The translations under genes were made by a program, and so were the position numbers. Under the pieces are notes generated by a model, which saw nothing but the letters and a program-made list of their open reading frames with translations, was not told the DNA's origin and ran no database searches. A DNA stretch of 58,021 bases from Phycisphaerales bacterium (GTDB taxonomy: Bacteria; Planctomycetota; Phycisphaerae; Phycisphaerales; SM1A02), in assembly GCA_030748455.1 (NCBI GenBank), contig JASMLY010000056.1, positions 1-58,021 of the forward strand. Direction: 5' to 3'. This document shows, in pieces, positions 53,525 to 58,021 of this stretch; the first letter of the stretch is position 1; each line of letters begins with the position of its first letter.

Positions 53525-54748
53525 GTGTTTCTCCTTCTTGATCTCCTGTATCTCGCCTTGTTGCCATTGATTGCATTCACAATGCTCCTAGGTCGACTGC
53601 GTGGACACCCTCCTAGAAGCGGTCTTGCAGCAAGATTTGGTGTTGGAGAGACCCTTCCTCCAAGCAACAACAGGATTTTGATCCATGCAGTTTCAGTTGG
53701 TGAAGTAAACGCGATAAGAAATTTTGTTACGCAACTTGCAAGCCGTGGCTATGACCTCACCATTTCGGTTACCACTGATACAGGAATGAACAGAGCAGAA
53801 GAACTCTATGGTGCAACCCACACAGTCGTTCGGTATCCAGTAGACCTCAGTTGGTCGGTGAAAAAATTCCTCACGAGGATCAATCCCAAATTGGTAGTCC
53901 TTGTAGAGTTAGAGGTCTGGCCAAATATGCTCAAAGTCATTGAACAACGCCATATTCGGGTTGTAGTTGTCAATGGGAGACTGTCAGACCGAAGTTTTAC
54001 ACGCTACAGCAGAGTCTCATGGTTGTTACGTAAAACGTTTGGTCGCCTCACGTGGGTAGGGATGCAAAATGAAGCGTACGCAACAAAAGTACAATCATTA
54101 GGTGCGAAGCATGTTGAAGTCCTTGGAACGATGAAGTGGGACAACGCAATCATCCAAGATTCAGTAGAAGGGGCAGAGGAACTTTCTAAAAATCTCAAGA
54201 TTGACTCTAGTAAACCTCTTATCGTTGCTGGTTCTACAACTCCAGAAGAACATGAGTTACTTCGTAAAATAATGTCTGACGATCTCCAACTGCTTGTAGC
54301 CCCGCGTCGTCCCGAGTGGTTTGATGAGGCTGCCCAAACTTTAGCACCTTGCAATCGAAGAACAGAATCACAGAGAACAGATACAAACTTTTTTGTTCTA
54401 GATACTATTGGCGAACTTACTGCTGCGTATTCTCTTGCAACAATCGTAGTCATCGGCAGAAGCTTCGCACCCATGCACGGTTCTGACCCCACAGAACCAA
54501 TTGGGTTAGGAAAACCGACAATCATCGGTCCTAATGTCAGTGACTTTACAGATATCATTCACGCGTTCACTTCAGGTGAAGGCATCGTCCAATGCTCGCA
54601 AGATGAATTAAAAGATGTTATCTACGAGTTACTTTCTAACAATGACCGATGCAGAACACTTGTAGAAAATGGAAGAAAAATAATTCAATCTAATCAGGGC
54701 GCAACAACACAATACGTCCAACTTGTTGAAAAGACCCTCTTGCAATGA
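53525..54748 (+). CDS. waaA: 3-deoxy-D-manno-octulosonic acid transferase
   Basis: 407 residues, usual for WaaA/KdtA. Transfers Kdo from CMP-Kdo to lipid A precursor, so the organism makes Kdo-type lipopolysaccharide. Seen: an N-terminal hydrophobic anchor (1-20), ILIHAVSVGEVNAI (S-V-G-E), LVVLVELEVWPNML (conserved E-x-W-P), VVVNGRLSDRS, and a C-terminal GT-B half with IVAGSTTPEEH and PIGLGKPTIIGPN. Start GTG 53525. Overlaps thiL by four bases. Confidence 0.93.
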   Translation: MFLLLDLLYLALLPLIAFTMLLGRLRGHPPRSGLAARFGVGETLPPSNNRILIHAVSVGEVNAIRNFVTQLASRGYDLTISVTTDTGMNRAEELYGATHTVVRYPVDLSWSVKKFLTRINPKLVVLVELEVWPNMLKVIEQRHIRVVVVNGRLSDRSFTRYSRVSWLLRKTFGRLTWVGMQNEAYATKVQSLGAKHVEVLGTMKWDNAIIQDSVEGAEELSKNLKIDSSKPLIVAGSTTPEEHELLRKIMSDDLQLLVAPRRPEWFDEAAQTLAPCNRRTESQRTDTNFFVLDTIGELTAAYSLATIVVIGRSFAPMHGSDPTEPIGLGKPTIIGPNVSDFTDIIHAFTSGEGIVQCSQDELKDVIYELLSNNDRCRTLVENGRKIIQSNQGATTQYVQLVEKTLLQ

Positions 54749-55599
54749 ACGAGCAAACGCTACTCGACCAAATTTACAAAACGAACGTACCTTCTGATGA
54801 CGTTCTCATTGGCCCGGGTGATGACATGGCTTTTGTTTCCTTCAAATCAGATGGGCTACTTTGCGGCGTTGATCAATTGATCGTTGGGCGCCACGTAGTA
54901 GAAGACACCGCTCCTGAACTCATCGGCAGAAAAGCAATTGCTAGGTGTTTTAGTGATCTTGCCGCAATGGGCGGCGTTCCAACTGCTTCACTGATGACTG
55001 CTGCGTTACCAGCAGGGACGAATCATGACTGGGCGATGTCTGTCTTTGAGGGTGCACGCGTAGCGGCAAAAGAGTGGGGCGGTCCAATCGTTGGTGGTGA
55101 TATCGCATCCACAATTCTAGGTACACCACCAATTTTTTCTGTCACTGCATTTGGATACACTCCATATACTGCTATCCAACGACATGCAGCGAATGTTGGT
55201 GACGTTGTGTACGTCACTGGCAGTATTGGAAACTCCCTTGCGAATCACCACCTCACGTTTGTGCCAAGAATTCAAGAAGCACAATCGCTTCTTCAGTCCA
55301 TCAAGATCAACACAATGATTGACATCAGTGACGGTCTTGGTATAGACGGTTCGCGGCTTACAAATGATCGCACGCAAATTGTCATTGACACCTCATCAAT
55401 TCCACTTCGCGAAGGTGCATCAATCCCTCTTGCACTCTCTGATGGCGAAGATTATGAATTACTCTTTACAAGCTCTGACAAACCACCAACAGAACTTGCA
55501 ACTCCTATTGGTTTTGTACAGTCACGAGAAGAAAAACAACCCAAAGTTATCACGACCCAAGGCGATGACATTTCGAGTTGCGGATGGGTGCACGAATGA
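54745..55599 (+). CDS. thiL: Thiamine-monophosphate kinase
   Basis: 284 residues, slightly short against the usual 320. Phosphorylates thiamine monophosphate to thiamine pyrophosphate, the cofactor used by KorB at the other end of the window. AIR synthase-like fold: IGPGDDMAFV (metal Asp pair), GRKAIARCFSDLAAMGG, PIVGGDIAS, DISDGLGIDGSRL and LSDGEDYELLF, the ThiL C-terminal signature. Operon with waaA and tsaE (ATGA overlaps). Confidence 0.93.
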   Translation: MNEQTLLDQIYKTNVPSDDVLIGPGDDMAFVSFKSDGLLCGVDQLIVGRHVVEDTAPELIGRKAIARCFSDLAAMGGVPTASLMTAALPAGTNHDWAMSVFEGARVAAKEWGGPIVGGDIASTILGTPPIFSVTAFGYTPYTAIQRHAANVGDVVYVTGSIGNSLANHHLTFVPRIQEAQSLLQSIKINTMIDISDGLGIDGSRLTNDRTQIVIDTSSIPLREGASIPLALSDGEDYELLFTSSDKPPTELATPIGFVQSREEKQPKVITTQGDDISSCGWVHE

Positions 55600-56009
55600 C
55601 CATCACAAAGAGCGAACAGGAAACACATGCACTCGCAATTACTTTTGCAAAAACACTCCCTCAATTTGCAGTTGTGACTCTTGAAGGTGAACTTGGTGCT
55701 GGCAAGACATGTTTTGTTCGAGGGCTTTGCGAAGGACTTGGCGGAGATCCAAGGCAGGTTAACAGCCCAACTTTTACAATTATGCAAGAGTACATAGTAG
55801 GGGAGGGGCTACGGCTCGTACACATCGATGCGTATCGCCTCAGTGGCGAAGACGATCTCGAAGCAATCGGTTGGGAAGAACTTCTTCAAGATCAAAATGC
55901 GGTGATCGCTATTGAATGGCCATCACGGATCAAAAACGCACTTCCAACTTGTTCAAGGCCAATTCAACTTATGCACGTTGACGAACAAAGCAGAAGTATT
56001 TCCTTTTGA
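55596..56009 (+). CDS. tsaE: tRNA threonylcarbamoyladenosine biosynthesis ATPase TsaE
   Basis: 137 residues, normal. TsaE is the ATPase that works with TsaB/TsaD to make t6A in ANN-decoding tRNAs. Seen: LEGELGAGKTCFVRGL (P-loop), NSPTFTIMQEY (family switch), HIDAYRLSGEDDLEAIGWEE and AIEWPSRI. Start ATG 55596 overlaps the thiL stop. Last gene of waaA-thiL-tsaE. Confidence 0.94.
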   Translation: MTITKSEQETHALAITFAKTLPQFAVVTLEGELGAGKTCFVRGLCEGLGGDPRQVNSPTFTIMQEYIVGEGLRLVHIDAYRLSGEDDLEAIGWEELLQDQNAVIAIEWPSRIKNALPTCSRPIQLMHVDEQSRSISF

Positions 56010-56082
56010 TTCTTGATCCATCTGGGACATACAGCACTATTGTCAGAATTCAATAACAAGCGCTGTTTGTTTAAGAGTGATG

Positions 56083-56505
56083 TTATGCTTCTGGAGAAAT
56101 TGCGTAAATAACGAACCGATGTCCTGCTGGATCCCAGCCATGGTCAGCGCAAATTTTGTTACGTATTCCAACGATTTCATCTGAGGAAAACTCGATTCTT
56201 TTCCCAGATCGCATACAGACAAGTGCATCAATTGGCTTCCGACCATACATCAATTGGTAGTGTGATTGTTTGCCATCGATGGTGACTTCCTGAATGATGC
56301 CCGCTTCGCGAAGGAGTTTGACAGTACGGTAGAGTGTTGCCTTAGATACTCTGTATCCATCCTCTCGCATGCTATCCATCAATGACTCTGCTTCGAACAA
56401 CCCATCTTGTTCAATAATTGCGTTGAGAATATCTGCACGTTCTGGAGTGTATTTTAAATCTTGCGATCGCAAGTACCGACGAAAGACTGAACAAAGCGGC
56501 GCCAT
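56083..56505 (-). CDS. Fur-family transcriptional regulator lacking canonical metal-site residues
   Basis: 140 residues. The N-terminal winged helix is clearly Fur-like: LKYTPERADILNAI, LMDSMREDGYRVSKATLYRTVKLLREAGII and HYQLMYG. The regulatory metal motif normally written H-H-D-H-L-x-C-x-x-C-G is GRKPIDALVCMRSGKRIEF here, so the HHDH ligands and the second Cys are gone; the final H-x-L-x-x-x-G-x-C-x-x-C is HRFVIYAISPEA, losing both Cys. It may not sense Fe or Zn as Fur does. Start ATG 56505 has AGGTG five bases ahead; GTG 56553 is the alternative. Divergent from the mannosyltransferase-like gene. Confidence 0.82.
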   Translation of the reverse strand: MAPLCSVFRRYLRSQDLKYTPERADILNAIIEQDGLFEAESLMDSMREDGYRVSKATLYRTVKLLREAGIIQEVTIDGKQSHYQLMYGRKPIDALVCMRSGKRIEFSSDEIVGIRNKICADHGWDPAGHRFVIYAISPEA

Positions 56506-56575
56506 ACTATCACCTGTAAGAAAATCTTGGGAAGCCTGTCTTTCGTGTTGCACGTTGGTATCTTACCATGCACCC

Positions 56576-57643
56576 ATGGCGAGCATTCTTGCATTTGAAT
56601 CTTTTGACGGAGGTTCACACGCTCAATTTCGCGAAACTCTCACAAAGCATTCCCATCACAGTTGGCGATGGATCACACGCCCACCTCTTGATTGGAAATG
56701 GCGGATGGTGACGAGCGCGATCGAGATGGCGGACGAAATTTCAAAGCAGGGGATAGAGAAACCAGATTGCATCTTCATCACTTCGCTCGTTGATGCCGCT
56801 GCCCTTCGAGCATTGTTGCCTCGCGGATGGCGTGATCTTCCGGTTGTTTTGTACATGCATGAAAATCAAATTGCATATCCAACGAACGATTCGAGAGATG
56901 TTTCATTTGCATTTACCAATTTGCAGAGTATCTTGAGTGCGGACCTCACGATCTTTAACAGCAAGTGGAACCTTGATTCGTTTATCGCTGGGTTACAAAA
57001 AGTACTGGGACATGGGAAGGATCAGCAGTTAGGAGACATTGCAGAACGAATCCGTAATCGATCTACTGTTGCTTGGGTACCTGTAGAACTTCCACCCGAG
57101 GATTCGAGAGTTTTACATAACTCAGATCTGAAAGGACGTTCTTCTGCCACCACTATTGTTTGGCCGCATCGCTGGGAACACGATAAAGGACCAGAGAGGT
57201 TGCTCGCCCTTGCTCGAGAACATACACAAACACATAACCTACGGTGGATTATCCTTGGTGAGCAATTCACACAGATTCCGAAATCTATGCATCAATTTCA
57301 AGAAGAGTTTCGAGACCGTATTGACCATTTTGGGTTCGTGCACTCGAAAGGGGAGTACTGGAACTGGCTTTTGAAGGCTGATTGGGTACTTTCGACCGCA
57401 GAACACGAATTTTTCGGAATTGCTGTTGTTGAAGCCCTCTTTGCAGGTTCCTTGCCTTGGCTACCAGATAAACTCAGTTATCGAGAACTTCTTCCGGCTT
57501 GTGCAAGAGGTCTGACCCCAGCAACACACACAAAGATTAGTTCCTCCTCCGAAATCATGGGTCATATTCAAGATCACCTCACCATGGCTAGAGCGAAGCC
57601 AGCCACAAAACGCATAGATTCGCTTATATCCACTCAATTATGA
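56576..57643 (+). CDS. tRNA-queuosine alpha-mannosyltransferase-like glycosyltransferase (GTDC1/DUF3524 family)
   Basis: 355 residues. Starts directly with ILAFESFDGGSHAQFRE, the DUF3524 opening also found in vertebrate GTDC1/QTMAN. GT-B architecture: YMHENQIAYPTNDSRD, FNSKWNLDSFI, then WPHRWEHDKGPERLL and HEFFGIAVVEALFAGSLPWLP, the nucleotide-sugar binding E-x7-E-like region. The vertebrate enzyme mannosylates queuosine in tRNA-Asp; the bacterial homolog's substrate is inferred. Start ATG 56576 without a ribosome site; 70 bases separate it from the divergent Fur-like start. Confidence 0.85.
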   Translation: MASILAFESFDGGSHAQFRETLTKHSHHSWRWITRPPLDWKWRMVTSAIEMADEISKQGIEKPDCIFITSLVDAAALRALLPRGWRDLPVVLYMHENQIAYPTNDSRDVSFAFTNLQSILSADLTIFNSKWNLDSFIAGLQKVLGHGKDQQLGDIAERIRNRSTVAWVPVELPPEDSRVLHNSDLKGRSSATTIVWPHRWEHDKGPERLLALAREHTQTHNLRWIILGEQFTQIPKSMHQFQEEFRDRIDHFGFVHSKGEYWNWLLKADWVLSTAEHEFFGIAVVEALFAGSLPWLPDKLSYRELLPACARGLTPATHTKISSSSEIMGHIQDHLTMARAKPATKRIDSLISTQL

Positions 57644-57686
57644 GGGTTTAATTGCAACTTTGTTTGACGATGACACGAATAATCCT

Positions 57687-57714
57687 TTGTTAACTGCCAT
57701 TGAAGTGCTATAGT
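57687..57714 (+). promoter_or_regulatory. Promoter of the C25-like peptidase gene
   Basis: TTGTTA, a 16-base spacer, then TG-C directly before TATAGT, an extended -10. It lies about 47 bases before the start codon, and nothing else in the gap to the previous gene looks like a gene. Confidence 0.45.
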
Positions 57715-57760
57715 GAAGTTTTCTTAGTAAACATCAGGAATCAACTGTTTGGAGACAGAT

Positions 57761-58021
57761 ATGAGATTTATTGCTTTATTGAACTTTGCAACTTGTTCAC
57801 TCGGATGCCTTTCAGCAACTGTAATGGCAGATAGGATGGATGTCCGCGTTATTGAAGACACCGGAACCGCCATCACACTACAGTACGATTTTCCTGCGTA
57901 CAAGTTGAACGAAATCGATGTAAACGGTCGTCTCTTCCAACAACCAGAACTTGAAGACGAAAACCACATGCTCCAAGCTGGTTTTCCAGCACTTCCAGAT
58001 GTCTCAAGAGCAATTGTTATC
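57761..58021 (+). CDS. Secreted C25 (gingipain-like) peptidase, N-terminal part (runs off the right edge)
   Basis: Partial: 87 codons. Signal peptide 1-23 (ending TVMA), then a propeptide-like segment: VRVIEDTGTAITLQYDFP, EIDVNGRLFQQPEL and AGFPALPDVSRAIVI. The last, G-x-P-x-L-P, is the usual mark of the C25 propeptide in which a mature cysteine peptidase domain follows. The catalytic part lies outside the window, so the enzyme class is a family-based inference. GGAG lies six bases before the ATG. Confidence 0.6.
   Translation, partial: MRFIALLNFATCSLGCLSATVMADRMDVRVIEDTGTAITLQYDFPAYKLNEIDVNGRLFQQPELEDENHMLQAGFPALPDVSRAIVI

Noticed and set aside
54745..55599. Looked for a thiamine riboswitch before waaA-thiL
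   Set aside because: No TPP aptamer pattern seen upstream; thiL is coupled by overlap to waaA.

Overview
The window reads as a chromosomal segment of a planctomycete, most likely of the class Phycisphaerae and probably marine. This is inferred from nine secreted proteins carrying dockerin-like EF-hand pairs (GD-x-DGDG ... DLL ... WG), from proteins of the DUF1570 and DUF1573 types, a type II pseudopilin, a Kdo transferase (Gram-negative outer membrane), moderate GC content and mixed use of Shine-Dalgarno and leaderless-looking starts. No phage, insertion sequence, integrase or CRISPR array was seen.

Layout. 1-5.7 kb (minus strand) is an energy operon: 2-oxoacid:ferredoxin oxidoreductase alpha and beta (korA, korB), a 786-residue ferredoxin-tailed protein, and the start of rnfB, which runs off the left edge. 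5.9-13.6 kb holds two divergent-type M1-like metallopeptidases, an overlapping cluster of DUF1573 lipoprotein, dCMP deaminase and M1 lipoprotein, a DUF1579 secreted protein and a ThrE-type exporter. 13.7-36.8 kb is an accessory surface region: nine secreted dockerin-like proteins (Cys-rich modules, PPC-like domains, a secreted arginine/agmatine deiminase, a trypsin-like protease, an alpha/beta hydrolase, a Ycf48-like propeller, a thioredoxin/beta-helix protein) and a pseudopilin. Housekeeping genes interrupt it: arfB, a persulfide dioxygenase-like rhodanese fusion, nadB-nadA, a small membrane protein and tRNA-Gly.

36.9-58 kb is mostly housekeeping: GNAT, YfcE-type phosphoesterase, a DUF1570 lipoprotein and valS on minus; a TPR lipoprotein, a small membrane protein, an S41 protease and a secreted nuclease on plus; trpB and an alpha/beta hydrolase on minus; rsmD, a CCA/poly(A) polymerase-family enzyme and two SppA-like proteins on plus; an FHA protein; waaA-thiL-tsaE with ATGA overlaps; an atypical Fur-family regulator divergent from a queuosine-tRNA mannosyltransferase-like gene; and the start of a C25-like secreted peptidase.

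The most unusual structure is not a protein. The 370 bases after tRNA-Gly(TCC) hold eight consecutive hairpins embedded in two inverted, split copies of the tRNA 3' end plus one degraded direct copy (34121-34491). Other points worth following are a six-cysteine GACC module used seven times in three adjacent proteins, a paralogous secreted domain of unknown fold, a Fur-family protein lacking its metal-binding residues, and the degenerate PFOR-like protein between KOR and Rnf.
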